DNA of 64,000 bases, taken from Halolamina sp. CBA1230. Its GTDB lineage: Archaea; Halobacteriota; Halobacteria; Halobacteriales; Haloferacaceae. Shown piece after piece: positions 41,556 through 52,493 of the stretch. The stretch covers positions 1 through 64,000 of the forward strand of contig NZ_CP054587.1 of NCBI RefSeq assembly GCF_002025255.2, in the 5' to 3' direction. How positions within the stretch are numbered: the first letter of the stretch is position 1; each line of letters opens with the position of its first letter. A model generated the notes under the pieces. That model ran no database searches. It saw nothing but the letters and a program-made list of their open reading frames with translations, and was not told the DNA's origin. The translations under genes and the position numbers were made by a program.

Positions 41556-43307
41556 ATGCCTGCGGACTTCAACTGGGCCATCGGTGGCGAAGCCGGCGAT
41601 GGCATCGACTCCACCGGGAAGATCTTCGCGAGAGCGCTCTCCCGGGCCGGTCGACACGTGTTCACCTCGAAGGATTTCGCCTCCCGTATCCGAGGTGGGT
41701 ACACGGCGTACAAAGTTCGGACCGCCATCGACCAAGTAGAGAGCACCGTCGACCGTCTCGACGTGCTGATCGCGCTGACCCAGCGCACCGTCGACGAGAA
41801 CATCGACGAGCTCCACGAGGGGTCGGTGATCATCTACGACGGCGAGCGCACGTCGATGCAGGATCTCGAGATCCCGGAGGGGATGATCGGGATGGACATC
41901 CCCCTCAAGTCGCTGGCCGAGGACGCCGGCGGCGCGATCATGCGCAACATCGTCGCGCTGGGCGCCGCGTGTGAGGTGACGGAGTTCCCGATCGAACATC
42001 TCGGCTCCTCGCTGGAGAAACGCTTCAGCGACAAGGGCCAGTCGATCGTCGAGAACAACAAGACCGCCGCCGACCTCGGCGCCGAGTACGTCCAGGACAA
42101 CTACGAGACCGAGAGCGCCGAGTTCGAGTACGAGCTCGAGACCACCGACGAGGACTACGTCCTGATCAACGGCGACGAGGCGATCGGGATGGGCGCCATC
42201 GCCGCCGGCTGCCGGTTCTACTCGGGCTACCCCATCACGCCCGCGACCGACGTGATGGAGTACCTCACCGGCCGGCTGGAGCGCTACGGCGGCCACGTCG
42301 TGCAGGCCGAGGACGAGCTCTCGGCGATCAACATGGCACTCGGTGCCGCCCGGGCCGGCGCGCGGTCGATGACCGCCACCTCCGGCCCCGGGATCGACCT
42401 GATGGCCGAGACGTTCGGCCTCGTCGCCCAGAGCGAGACGCCGCTGGTGATCTGTGACGTGATGCGTTCGGGCCCCTCGACGGGGATGCCGACCAAGCAG
42501 GAGCAGGGCGACCTCAACATGACGCTGTTCGGCGGCCACGGCGAGATCCCGCGGTTCGTGGTCGCGCCGACGACCATCTCGGAGTGTTTCTGGAAAACTG
42601 TCGAGGCGTTCAACCTCGCCGAGAAGTACCAGACGCCCGTCTACCTGGTTTCGGACCTCGAGATGGCGGTGACCGAGCAGACGTTCCCGCCGGAGGCGTT
42701 CGACATGGACGACGTCGAGATCGACCGCGGGAAGATCGTCGACGAGGACGAGGTCGAGGAGTGGCTCGACGACGAGGGTCGCTTCCGGGCCCACGCCGAC
42801 ACCGAGGACGGCGTCAGCCCGCGCGCGCTGCCGGGGACGACCGACGGCGCCCACATGTCCACGGGGCTGGAACACAACGAGCTCGGCCGCCGGACCGAGG
42901 ACACGGATATCCGCGTCGAGCAGGTCCAGAAGCGCCAGCGAAAGGCCGAGACCGCCGAGGCGGAGGAGGACTGGAGCCCCCGCGAGTTCGGCAACGCCGA
43001 CTCCGACAACCTCGTCGTCTCCTGGGGGTCGAACGAGGGGACCATCGTCGAGGCGATGGACCACCTCGACGAGGACGACCCGGACTTCCAGTTCCTCTCG
43101 GTGCCGTACCTGTTCCCGCGGCCGGACCTGACCGAGGCGGTCGAGGACGCCGAGCAGGTGGTCGTCGTCGAGTGTAACGCGACCGGGCAGTTCGCGGACG
43201 TGCTCGAGCACGACACGCTCGAGCGCGTGGATCGAGTGAACAAGTACAACGGCGTCGGCTTCAAGGCCGACGAACTGGCCGCGGAGATCACGGAGGTGCT
43301 CCAATGA
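41556..43307 (+). CDS. korA: 2-oxoacid:ferredoxin oxidoreductase, fused gamma-alpha subunit
   Basis: This is the larger subunit of the enzyme that oxidatively decarboxylates 2-oxoglutarate (or pyruvate) to an acyl-CoA with ferredoxin as acceptor. The 583 residues join the gamma domain (about 1-190, GGEAGDGIDSTGKIFARAL) to the alpha domain (about 200-583, GDEAIGMGAIAAGCRFYSGY with the TPP-side YPITPATDVMEYL). Length and domain order fit the haloarchaeal KorA more than PorA; that choice is inferred. The ATG at 41556 overlaps nothing upstream; the stop overlaps korB by four bases. Confidence 0.92.
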   Translation: MPADFNWAIGGEAGDGIDSTGKIFARALSRAGRHVFTSKDFASRIRGGYTAYKVRTAIDQVESTVDRLDVLIALTQRTVDENIDELHEGSVIIYDGERTSMQDLEIPEGMIGMDIPLKSLAEDAGGAIMRNIVALGAACEVTEFPIEHLGSSLEKRFSDKGQSIVENNKTAADLGAEYVQDNYETESAEFEYELETTDEDYVLINGDEAIGMGAIAAGCRFYSGYPITPATDVMEYLTGRLERYGGHVVQAEDELSAINMALGAARAGARSMTATSGPGIDLMAETFGLVAQSETPLVICDVMRSGPSTGMPTKQEQGDLNMTLFGGHGEIPRFVVAPTTISECFWKTVEAFNLAEKYQTPVYLVSDLEMAVTEQTFPPEAFDMDDVEIDRGKIVDEDEVEEWLDDEGRFRAHADTEDGVSPRALPGTTDGAHMSTGLEHNELGRRTEDTDIRVEQVQKRQRKAETAEAEEDWSPREFGNADSDNLVVSWGSNEGTIVEAMDHLDEDDPDFQFLSVPYLFPRPDLTEAVEDAEQVVVVECNATGQFADVLEHDTLERVDRVNKYNGVGFKADELAAEITEVLQ

Positions 43308-44167
43308 GCAGCGACGTTCAATTCATCGACTTCAAATCCGACAAGCAGCCCACCTGGTGTCCCGGATGCGGCGACTTCGGGACGATGAACGGCATGATGA
43401 AGGCGCTGGCGAACACGGGGAACGACCCCGACAACACGTTCGTCGTCGCCGGCATCGGCTGTTCGGGCAAGATCGGCACGTACATGCACAGCTACGCGCT
43501 CCACGGCGTCCACGGCCGCGCGCTACCCGTGGGCACGGGCGTGAAGATGGCCAACCCCGACCTCGAAGTGATGGTCGCGGGCGGCGACGGCGACGGCTAC
43601 TCCATCGGTGCCGGCCACTTCGTCCACGCGGTGCGGCGCAACGTGGACATGAGCTACATCGTGATGGACAACCGCATCTACGGCCTCACCAAGGGCCAGG
43701 CCTCGCCGACCAGCCGCGAGGACTTCGAGACGGCGACGACGCCCGAGGGGCCGAAGCAGCCGCCGGTCAACCCCCTCGCGCTCGCGCTGTCGGCGGGCGG
43801 GACGTTCATCGCCCAGTCGTTCGCCTCCGACTCCCAGCGCCACACGGAGCTGGTCCAGGAGGCCATCGAGCACGACGGGTTCGGCTTCGTCAACGTGTTC
43901 TCGCCGTGTGTCACGTTCAACGACACGGACACGTACGACTACTTCCGCGACAACCTCACGGATCTCGCGGAGACCGACCACGACCCGAACGACTTCGACG
44001 AGGCCAAAGACCGGATCATGGACCCCGACGGCGAGTACCAGGGGATCCTCTATCAGGACGAGAGCTCGACGCCGTACCACGAGGCCCACGGCGTCACCGA
44101 GGACATGACCGAGATCCCCGACGGCGCACCCGAGAACGCGACCGACCTCGTCCGGGAGTTCTACTGA
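43304..44167 (+). CDS. korB: 2-oxoacid:ferredoxin oxidoreductase, beta subunit
   Basis: This 287-residue subunit carries thiamine diphosphate and one [4Fe-4S] cluster. The cluster cysteines are in WCPGCGDFG (two), GIGCSGKIG and FSPCVTFN. The TPP/Mg motif is GGDGDGYSIGAGHFVHAVRRN, followed by MDNRIYGLTKGQASPTS. The gene begins inside the korA stop codon (ATGA), so the two are translationally coupled. It ends 15 bp before a T5 run. Confidence 0.93.
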   Translation: MSSDVQFIDFKSDKQPTWCPGCGDFGTMNGMMKALANTGNDPDNTFVVAGIGCSGKIGTYMHSYALHGVHGRALPVGTGVKMANPDLEVMVAGGDGDGYSIGAGHFVHAVRRNVDMSYIVMDNRIYGLTKGQASPTSREDFETATTPEGPKQPPVNPLALALSAGGTFIAQSFASDSQRHTELVQEAIEHDGFGFVNVFSPCVTFNDTDTYDYFRDNLTDLAETDHDPNDFDEAKDRIMDPDGEYQGILYQDESSTPYHEAHGVTEDMTEIPDGAPENATDLVREFY

Positions 44168-44195
44168 ACGCCGCGCCGCCTCGTTTTTCGCGGAC
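44168..44195 (+). terminator. T5 run after korB
   Basis: cctcgtttttcgcgg follows the korB stop by about 14 bases; a GC-rich stretch and U-tract of this type commonly end archaeal transcripts. Confidence 0.45.
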
Positions 44196-44307
44196 TAAGT
44201 GTTCCGACCCCGCTCGAACGACGGAATCCGACGGACTGCGCTACGTACTCGCAGGATTCGCTGCGAAGTTAGCAACACTCATAACGCACACGGCGTTTCG
44301 TGTGTGC

Positions 44308-45540
44308 ATGTCCGACCGTTTTGACGTGGTCGTCGCGGGTGCGGGACCCGCGGGCGCGCAGTGTGCCCGCGACCTCGCCCAGCGAGGCTACGACGCCGTC
44401 CTCCTGGAACTGGAGTCGGAGGACGAGTTCCCGCGTCAGAGCAACAAGTCGACCGCCGGCACGTTCCCGTCGATGATGGCCGCCTTCGGCGTCCCCGACG
44501 ACGTGGTGATGAACTACACCGACGACGTGGTGCTGGAGTCGCCCAACGACCACTACGTCCAGAACCAGCCCGGCGCCGTGCTCGAGTTCGCGGAGTTCAA
44601 GCAGTGGCTGGTCGCCGACGCCCGCGAGAAGGGCGCCGAGGTGTGGTTCGACGCTCGCGTCTCCCGGCCGATCACGGAGGGTGACACGCCCGTCGGCGTT
44701 CGGTACAACGGCGACGAGGAGGTGTACGCCGACATCATCGTCGACGCCACCGGCCCTGCGGCGCCGCTGGCGAAGGATCTGGGCGTCAGTGAGCTCAAAC
44801 GCGAGAAGCAGGCTATCGGCGTCGAGTACGAGATGGAGGGGATCGAGATCGACCACCCCGAGTACGCGGATCTGACGGACTCGATGATGCTCCGTCTGGA
44901 CCACGACCTCGCGCCCGGCGGCTACTCGTGGATCTTCCACACCGGCGGCGACGAGGCGAAAGTCGGGATCTGTTACATCCAGAACGACAGCCACCAGCGT
45001 CACGGCAAGGAGGGGATGGGGATCGACGACTACCTCCAGTACTGGCTCGACACCGACCCCCGCTTCGAGAACGCCGAGCGTCTGGAGGGGAAGGTCCACC
45101 GCGGCTCGGCCCACATCCAGACGCCGGGCGACCTGAGCACTGACAGCTTCATGGCGATCGGCGACACCGTTCCCAGCGTCGACCCGCTCTGGGGCGAGGG
45201 GATCCACAAGGGGATGCAGTCCGGCCGCGCGGCGGCGACGGTCGCCGACCGATGTCTCACGCCCGAGGAGCCCGACACCTCCGCGTCGGCGATGGCGGTG
45301 TACAACAAGCTCTGGCACAGCGAGGTCGCGCCGCGGATGCGCGAGCGCCTGCTGATGACCGAACTGCTGTACCTCGCGCCCAACTCCCGCTACGACAAGC
45401 TGATGGCCGACCTGAACGACACCGAGGAGGAGACGCTGGCGAAAGTCAACGCCGGCAACCTCGGCGCGATGCGGAAGCTCCTGCACCTCGGCGACGTGCC
45501 GCTGCTCGCGAAGTTCGCGCGCGAGCGACTCTCCGAGTAG
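44308..45540 (+). CDS. Geranylgeranyl-lipid reductase family flavoprotein (digeranylgeranylglycerophospholipid reductase-like)
   Basis: This 410-residue FAD enzyme saturates the isoprenoid chains of archaeal lipids. The N-terminal FAD loop is VVVAGAGPAGAQCA (7-20), then RQSNKSTAGTF and the second FAD motif GDTVPSVDPLWGEGIHKGMQSG (around 283-300). The C-terminal region is helical and may contact the membrane. It belongs to the geranylgeranyl reductase/FixC superfamily, so substrate assignment is by analogy. The ATG at 44308 is preceded by a gcgcacac-type stretch with no clear Shine-Dalgarno. Confidence 0.85.
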   Translation: MSDRFDVVVAGAGPAGAQCARDLAQRGYDAVLLELESEDEFPRQSNKSTAGTFPSMMAAFGVPDDVVMNYTDDVVLESPNDHYVQNQPGAVLEFAEFKQWLVADAREKGAEVWFDARVSRPITEGDTPVGVRYNGDEEVYADIIVDATGPAAPLAKDLGVSELKREKQAIGVEYEMEGIEIDHPEYADLTDSMMLRLDHDLAPGGYSWIFHTGGDEAKVGICYIQNDSHQRHGKEGMGIDDYLQYWLDTDPRFENAERLEGKVHRGSAHIQTPGDLSTDSFMAIGDTVPSVDPLWGEGIHKGMQSGRAAATVADRCLTPEEPDTSASAMAVYNKLWHSEVAPRMRERLLMTELLYLAPNSRYDKLMADLNDTEEETLAKVNAGNLGAMRKLLHLGDVPLLAKFARERLSE

Positions 45541-45666
45541 CACGACATCGACGACTTCCGCGGGCTCGTTCCTACACGGTGGGAGTTACCGACACCGACT
45601 CCTAAGAGGAAACCTCTTTCTCGGGTAGGGTCGAACCACGACTACCCCGGCACGAGTGACCGATCG

Positions 45667-45804
45667 ATGAAGGAGTACGAGTACGTCTGTCAGGAATGCG
45701 GGCAGCAGATCGAGGTCAACGGACCGATGCGTGAGGCGATCCTGAACAACGGCTGCCCGGTCTGTTCGGCATCCGCCCGGTCCGACGACTTCTCCGAGGC
45801 GTAG
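45667..45804 (+). CDS. Zinc ribbon mini-protein (DUF7560-like)
   Basis: This 45-residue protein is MKEYEYVCQECGQQIEVNGP then REAILNNGCPVCSASA and a short acidic tail. The two Cys pairs CQEC and CPVC make one zinc site. I recall this as a conserved haloarchaeal DUF7560 zinc ribbon; function unknown. Its stop abuts the stop of the convergent flavoprotein gene. Confidence 0.8.
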   Translation: MKEYEYVCQECGQQIEVNGPMREAILNNGCPVCSASARSDDFSEA

Positions 45805-46269
45805 TCAGGCGTCGCGCTCGACTTCGGTTCGGCGCCCGGTCACGTTCGTCGTCTCGAACTCGTAGAGCCGGATGTCCAGTTCCTCTTTGGACTCCCCCCA
45901 GATCTCGAACAGCGGGCGCTTCGCCTCCCCGTACTGCTCGATCTGATCGACGGAGAGCTCCGAAGGGTCGATCTCCGAGAGCGTGCCCGCAGCGACGACG
46001 CTGCGGTACACTTCCTCGGGGCCCGCCCCCTCGTCGCCGTAGACGACGAACCGCGCGCTGGTGCTGGCTTTCAGGAAGCGGCGCTTCTCGCTCTCGGGCG
46101 TCGAGACGAGTCGGAAGAAGAACGAGCGCTTCTCGGGATCGTAGCCGTACGAGACCGGCGCGGCGTAGGGGTCGTCGGCCTCGGCGAGCGAGAGCACTCC
46201 CGTCTCGTTCTCACCGAGGAACGCGTCCGTCTCCTCCCGCGTCATCTCGGTCTCTCGGGCGAGTGGCAT
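45805..46269 (-). CDS. Pyridoxamine 5'-phosphate oxidase-like flavoprotein (second copy)
   Basis: This 154-residue protein is a paralogue of the 16124 product: MTREETDAFLGENETGVLSLA and PYAAPVSYGYDPEKRSFFFRLV align with it. The fold should bind FMN or F420; the substrate is unknown. It is transcribed away from the Bat-like regulator region. Confidence 0.83.
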   Translation of the reverse strand: MPLARETEMTREETDAFLGENETGVLSLAEADDPYAAPVSYGYDPEKRSFFFRLVSTPESEKRRFLKASTSARFVVYGDEGAGPEEVYRSVVAAGTLSEIDPSELSVDQIEQYGEAKRPLFEIWGESKEELDIRLYEFETTNVTGRRTEVERDA

Positions 46270-46339
46270 GCGTACTCCGACCCAACGGAGCGTCGGGTTA
46301 AGCGGTTACGGTTGAGTCGATCGCCGGGACCACGAGCGC

Positions 46340-46969
46340 CTACCCGTCGTCGAACACGTCCGCGAACAGCTTCCGCTGGGCGGCGACGAGATGCTCGGTG
46401 AACGTCGACTGGGAGATGCCCAACTGTTCGGCGAGCTCGGTGGCGTTCGCCCCGCGCGGACGTTCGAAGTACCCCTCGCGGTAGGCGGTTCGGAGCACCT
46501 CCAGCTGTCGGTCGGTGAGCTTCCCGCGGTTGACGAACCGCTGGTCGTCCGGGCTCCCCGACAGCGGCGGCTGGAGGAGCTGCTGGACGTCCGCCGACGG
46601 GAACCGTTCGCGTAACGTCCCCATCACCGACTGCAGCTGGTCGAACGTCTCGGCGTGGAACACGACGGTGAGCTCCCCGCCGTCCGCGAGGTACCGGTGG
46701 ATCGGGCAGTCGAACTCCCCCAGACAGGTACACGGGCAGTCGCCCGCGTGCTCGACCCGGTAGACGTCGGCGCTGCCGTAGGAGAACACCGGCTCGGCGT
46801 CGGTGACCGTCCTGGCGGCGTCGATCAGGAACTCCGTCATCGGCGCCCCGTCGGCGGAGACGCTGGTGGCGACGCTGTCGATCGCCACGTCGGCCGCCGC
46901 GGCGAGTCGGGCGACCGGACAGCCCGCCGGGCTCTCGAACGTCACCGTCGCCCGGATGCCGGTGCTCAT
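46340..46969 (-). CDS. Bat-like HTH-10 transcriptional regulator
   Basis: This 209-residue protein has a sensor-like N-terminal part with the Cys/His cluster CPCTCLGEFDCPIH (about 81-94), which could bind metal or sense redox, and a C-terminal HTH-10 domain LTDRQLEVLRTAYREGYFERPRGANATELAEQLGISQSTFTEHL (about 150-193; the recognition helix is near the end). It belongs to the bacterioopsin-activator family. I use the ATG at 46969. It is divergent from another helix-turn-helix gene at 47099, which suggests shared or mutual regulation. Confidence 0.85.
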   Translation of the reverse strand: MSTGIRATVTFESPAGCPVARLAAAADVAIDSVATSVSADGAPMTEFLIDAARTVTDAEPVFSYGSADVYRVEHAGDCPCTCLGEFDCPIHRYLADGGELTVVFHAETFDQLQSVMGTLRERFPSADVQQLLQPPLSGSPDDQRFVNRGKLTDRQLEVLRTAYREGYFERPRGANATELAEQLGISQSTFTEHLVAAQRKLFADVFDDG

Positions 46970-47098
46970 CGTCCGGCCCCGAGTCGGACTCGAACCACCT
47001 TGAGTGCGGTGGTCCCATGGAGGCCCGCGGGATCGCACTTAAACCACCCACGATATCCGTGCTCCACGCTTGTGGGGGAGACGATCCCACTGTGAACC
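46970..47098. promoter_or_regulatory. Divergent promoter region of two regulators
   Basis: This 129-bp gap carries a TATA-like cttaaa for the minus-strand regulator (about 47037) and a T-poor region before 47099. The partly palindromic tgctccacgcttgtgggggag (about 47059-47079) may be an operator; evidence is positional. Confidence 0.35.
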
Positions 47099-47467
47099 AT
47101 GAGCTACGCCATCACTGGATCACAGTCCCGGCGTCCGAACGGGGACTCGGCGGAGGTTTTCAGCACCGAGCGCGAGATCACCGATCTCCTCGGCGCCCTC
47201 GACGACCCGGACTGCCGTGCCGTGCTCGAAGTCACCGGCGACCAGCCCCTGTCCGCCAAGGAGATCGTGGAACGGTGTGAGATCCCCTCCTCGACGGCGT
47301 ACCGCAAGATCGACCGACTCGTCGAGGTCGGCCTCCTCCGTGAGGGGGTCCGGATCCGGAGCTCGGGCAAACACGCCAGCGAGTACCGTCGCGACGTCGA
47401 GACCGTCTCGCTGTCCATCGGCGACGACGGCACCGAGGTGCGCGTCGTGAACTGCGACGAGTCGTGA
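47099..47467 (+). CDS. Winged helix-turn-helix regulator (ArsR-like)
   Basis: The 122 residues hold a single winged helix: ITDLLGALDDPDCRAVLEVT, then PLSAKEIVERCEIPSSTAYRKIDRLVEVGLLREG (about 51-84) and a wing ending SEYRRDVETVSLSI. It resembles haloarchaeal HTH proteins that pair with Bat-type regulators. It precedes the mutase large-subunit gene by 110 bp on the same strand but has its own promoter. Confidence 0.82.
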   Translation: MSYAITGSQSRRPNGDSAEVFSTEREITDLLGALDDPDCRAVLEVTGDQPLSAKEIVERCEIPSSTAYRKIDRLVEVGLLREGVRIRSSGKHASEYRRDVETVSLSIGDDGTEVRVVNCDES

Positions 47468-47577
47468 ACGCCCGGGCGATTCTGTATCGCGAGAAACGAT
47501 TCATTAGTCGTGTTCGCCGGGGTGGATCCGATTCGCTACCCGAACCCTTCATAATCGTTCCGGCGAAACAGGAAGCT

Positions 47578-49278
47578 ATGTACGACGAGGAGGATCTCGC
47601 GGAGATCCGCGAGAGCCGCGAGGAGTGGGAAGAGGAGACGCTCGACCCGACCCTCGACGCCTACGGCGAACGCAAGGATCGGTTCGCGACGGTGTCGAAC
47701 CTCGAGATCGACCGGCTGTACGATCCGACCGACGTGGCCGACCTCGACTACGAGGAGGATCTGGGCAACCCCGGCGAGTTCCCCTACACCCGCGGTCCGT
47801 ACCCGACGATGTACCGCGGGCGGACGTGGACGATGCGACAGTTCGCCGGCTTCGGCTCCGCGGAGGACACCAACGAGCGCTTCCACTACCTGATCGAGGA
47901 GGGTCAGACCGGGCTCTCGACGGCGTTCGACATGCCGTCGTTGATGGGGATCGACTCCGACGACCCGATGGCTCTCGGGGAAGTGGGGAAAGAGGGCGTC
48001 GCCGTCGACACGCTCCGGGACATGGAGATCCTGTTCGACGGGATCGACATCGGCGAGGTGTCGACCTCGTTCACGATCAACCCCTCCGCGCCGGTGATCT
48101 ACGCGATGTACCTCGCGCTGGCCGACCAGCAGGGCGTCCCCCGCGAGGAGGTGCGTGGGACCCTCCAGAACGACATGCTGAAGGAGTTCATCGCCCAGAA
48201 GGAATGGGTGATCCCCCCGGAGCCGTCGCTGGATATCGTCACGGACACGATCGAGTTCGCGACCCAGGAGACGCCGAAGTTCAACCCCGTCTCCATCTCC
48301 GGCTACCACATCCGGGAGGCCGGCTCGACGGCGGTCCAGGAGCTCGCCTTCACCCTCGCGGACGGGTTCGCGTACGTCGAGGACTGTCGCGAGCGTGGGA
48401 TGGACACCGACGAGTTCGCCCCCCAGCTCAGCTTCTTCTTCAACTCCCACAACTCCATCTTCGAGGAGGTGGCGAAGTTCCGCGCCGCGCGGCGCATCTA
48501 CGCCCGCGTGATGGACGAGTGGTACGACGCCGAGAACGAGGACTCGAAGAAACTCAAGTTCCACACCCAGACGGCGGGCCAGTCGCTGACCGCCCAGCAG
48601 CCGCTCAACAACATCGTCCGCGTGACGATCCAGGCGCTGGCGGGCGTGTTCGGCGGCAGCCAGAGCCTCCACACCAACTCCTACGACGAGGCGCTGGCGC
48701 TGCCCAGCGAGGAGGCGGTCCGGGTCGCGCTGCGCACTCAGCAGATCATCGCCGAGGAGTCCGGCGCCGCCGACAGCGTCGACCCGCTCGCGGGCTCGTT
48801 CATGGTCGAGAGCCTCACCGACGAGGTTGAGGAGGAGGCCATGGAGTACATCGAGTCGATCAAGGAGATGGGCGACGGCTCGGTGCGTGACGGCGTGCTG
48901 ACGGGGATCGAGGAGGGCTTCTTCCACCGTGAGATCCAAGAAGCCTCCTACGAGTACCAGGAGCGCGTCGAGGACGAGGAGGAGGTCGTCGTCGGCGTCA
49001 ACGAGTACGTCTCCGACGAGGACACCTCGCCGGAGGTGCTCAAAGTCGACGAGGAGGTCGCCGAACACCAGCGCGAACGCCTCGAGTCGGTCAAGGAGGA
49101 ACGCGACGACGACGCCGTCGAGGCCGCGCTCGACGACCTGCGCGAGGCCGTGGAGAACGACGAGAACGTGATGCCGTACATCGTCACCGCGGTCAAGGCG
49201 TACGCGACGATGGGCGAGATCATGGACGTGTTCGAGGCCGAGCACGGCGGGTACCGCGAGAAGATCGGGCTGGCTTGA
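47578..49278 (+). CDS. Methylmalonyl-CoA mutase, large (catalytic) subunit
   Basis: This subunit interconverts (R)-methylmalonyl-CoA and succinyl-CoA with adenosylcobalamin supplied by the small subunit at 19506. The 566 residues show the mutase TIM barrel: YTRGPYPTMYRGRTWTMRQ (CoA-binding start), GLSTAFDMPSLMGID, FTINPSAP, SGYHIREAGSTAVQEL and HTQTAGQSLTAQQPLNN. No B12 domain is present, so the subunits are split. The 566-residue length fits archaeal type. It is followed after 75 bp by acetyl-CoA synthetase. Confidence 0.95.
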   Translation: MYDEEDLAEIRESREEWEEETLDPTLDAYGERKDRFATVSNLEIDRLYDPTDVADLDYEEDLGNPGEFPYTRGPYPTMYRGRTWTMRQFAGFGSAEDTNERFHYLIEEGQTGLSTAFDMPSLMGIDSDDPMALGEVGKEGVAVDTLRDMEILFDGIDIGEVSTSFTINPSAPVIYAMYLALADQQGVPREEVRGTLQNDMLKEFIAQKEWVIPPEPSLDIVTDTIEFATQETPKFNPVSISGYHIREAGSTAVQELAFTLADGFAYVEDCRERGMDTDEFAPQLSFFFNSHNSIFEEVAKFRAARRIYARVMDEWYDAENEDSKKLKFHTQTAGQSLTAQQPLNNIVRVTIQALAGVFGGSQSLHTNSYDEALALPSEEAVRVALRTQQIIAEESGAADSVDPLAGSFMVESLTDEVEEEAMEYIESIKEMGDGSVRDGVLTGIEEGFFHREIQEASYEYQERVEDEEEVVVGVNEYVSDEDTSPEVLKVDEEVAEHQRERLESVKEERDDDAVEAALDDLREAVENDENVMPYIVTAVKAYATMGEIMDVFEAEHGGYREKIGLA

Positions 49279-49353
49279 TCGGTCGCGGTCTCTCGGTTTT
49301 CGGTCGCGTTGTAGGTGGGTTTATGTCCGCTCCGACCCACAGTATCCCTGACT

Positions 49354-51342
<1,989 letters not shown>

Positions 51343-51434
51343 ATCGGATAGAACGATACGAAAGCTGGCGAGTCAGTCGTTCGGGGAGCCGCCCCGGGTA
51401 TTTTTGGCGGCGCAGTGTCACGGGCTACCCTGAC

Positions 51435-52424
51435 GTGGACGACCCGACCCAGCCGTCGGTCGAGCAGTTGACCCAGTCGGTCGAGACGGGCGCGTACGAC
51501 GACGCGACCGCGTCCCTTCGGCGGTTCGAGACGGCGTCCGCCGACACACGGAAGGCGGCGGTCCGGGCGGTCCGACGCCTCGCGAACGAGCGTCCGGTCG
51601 CGGTGGGGCAGCTGCTCCCCGCGCTCGCGCCGTTTCTGACGGACGACGACCGTTCGGTCCGGCTGACGACGTCGAAACTGTTCGTCGCCGTCGCCCGCGA
51701 GTCACCGTCGGCAGTCGTCCCCCACATCGACGATCTCGCCGCCCGATTGGCCGACGAGGCGGAGTTCTACTACGTCCGGGCGCGCGCCGCCGAGGCGCTG
51801 GGCTACGTCGCGCTCGACTACCCCGAGGAGGTGGCGTCGCCGGCGTTGCTAGCCGACCTGCGGGTCGGGCTCTCGTTCGACGAGCCCGAGGTCAGGGAGA
51901 AGCTCGCGAAGGCGCTGGCCTCGCTCGCGATCGGCGACCCCGACCGCCTCAGCCACCAGACCTCGAATCTCGGGGAGCGTCTCGACGACGACAACGATCT
52001 CGTTCGGTACCACCTCTGTACCGCACTCACCGTGATCGGTACTGCGTTCCCGTCGGCGCTCGCGTCCGTGACGGGGCCGCTGGCGGAGCGCCTGACCGAC
52101 GACTGCCCGTACGTCCGCGGGCGGGCCGCCGAGGCGCTCGGGGTGGTCGTCCGGACGGAGCCGGTGGCGGCGACGTTCGCGGACAGCCTGTCCGAGGGTG
52201 CCAACGAGTTCGAGGCCGAACGGGTCCAGTTCGTGCGTGCGGCGCTCGCGGGGGACGATCCGGCACCCGACCGCGTAGCCAGCGCCGACGCGATCCGTGA
52301 GACGACCGACGAGATCGCGACGGCGGTCGCGACGCCCGATTCGGCGCACGACTGCCCCCGCTGCGGGCTCTCGCTCCCGGACGGGGGGCCGCCGACGTGC
52401 CCCGGATGTGGCGTTCCCCGGTAG
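51435..52424 (+). CDS. HEAT-repeat protein with C-terminal zinc ribbon
   Basis: This 329-residue protein is largely helical repeats of about 38-40 residues (repeated DDDRSVRLTTSKLF, YYVRARAAEALGYVAL, PYVRGRAAEALGVVV), the HEAT/PBS-lyase-like solenoid, followed by a Cys4 zinc ribbon (CPRCGLSLPDGGPPTCPGCG). It is probably a protein-protein scaffold. It starts with GTG at 51435 after a strong T-rich box (gtattttt). No specific partner can be assigned. Confidence 0.85.
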   Translation: MDDPTQPSVEQLTQSVETGAYDDATASLRRFETASADTRKAAVRAVRRLANERPVAVGQLLPALAPFLTDDDRSVRLTTSKLFVAVARESPSAVVPHIDDLAARLADEAEFYYVRARAAEALGYVALDYPEEVASPALLADLRVGLSFDEPEVREKLAKALASLAIGDPDRLSHQTSNLGERLDDDNDLVRYHLCTALTVIGTAFPSALASVTGPLAERLTDDCPYVRGRAAEALGVVVRTEPVAATFADSLSEGANEFEAERVQFVRAALAGDDPAPDRVASADAIRETTDEIATAVATPDSAHDCPRCGLSLPDGGPPTCPGCGVPR

Positions 52425-52474
52425 CTTCGACGCCGGTCCGCCACGAACCCAACGATCGAAACGGCTTTATTCGT

Positions 52475-52488
52475 TTAGGCGGGCCTAA
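52475..52488. promoter_or_regulatory. DtxR-like palindrome before the iron operon
   Basis: The 14-base palindrome TTAGGCGGGCCTAA is a perfect 6-2-6 repeat lying six bases before the ATG at 52494 and just after a TATA-like ctttatt (about 52465). It matches the TTAGGCN2GCCTAA shape of iron-dependent DtxR-family (SirR/Idr) sites. A repressor here would cover the transcription start. The downstream genes fit iron control. Confidence 0.7.
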
Positions 52489-52493
52489 TCTAC

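Noticed and set aside
40929-43304. 791-codon minus-strand open frame opposite korA
   Set aside because: It is complementary to a complete KorA with all motifs, so the frame is a composition effect.
46976-47050. tRNA-like T-arm (GGTTCGAGTCC on the minus strand)
   Set aside because: I could not pair an acceptor stem, D-arm or anticodon arm around it; it lies in the promoter region of the Bat-like gene.
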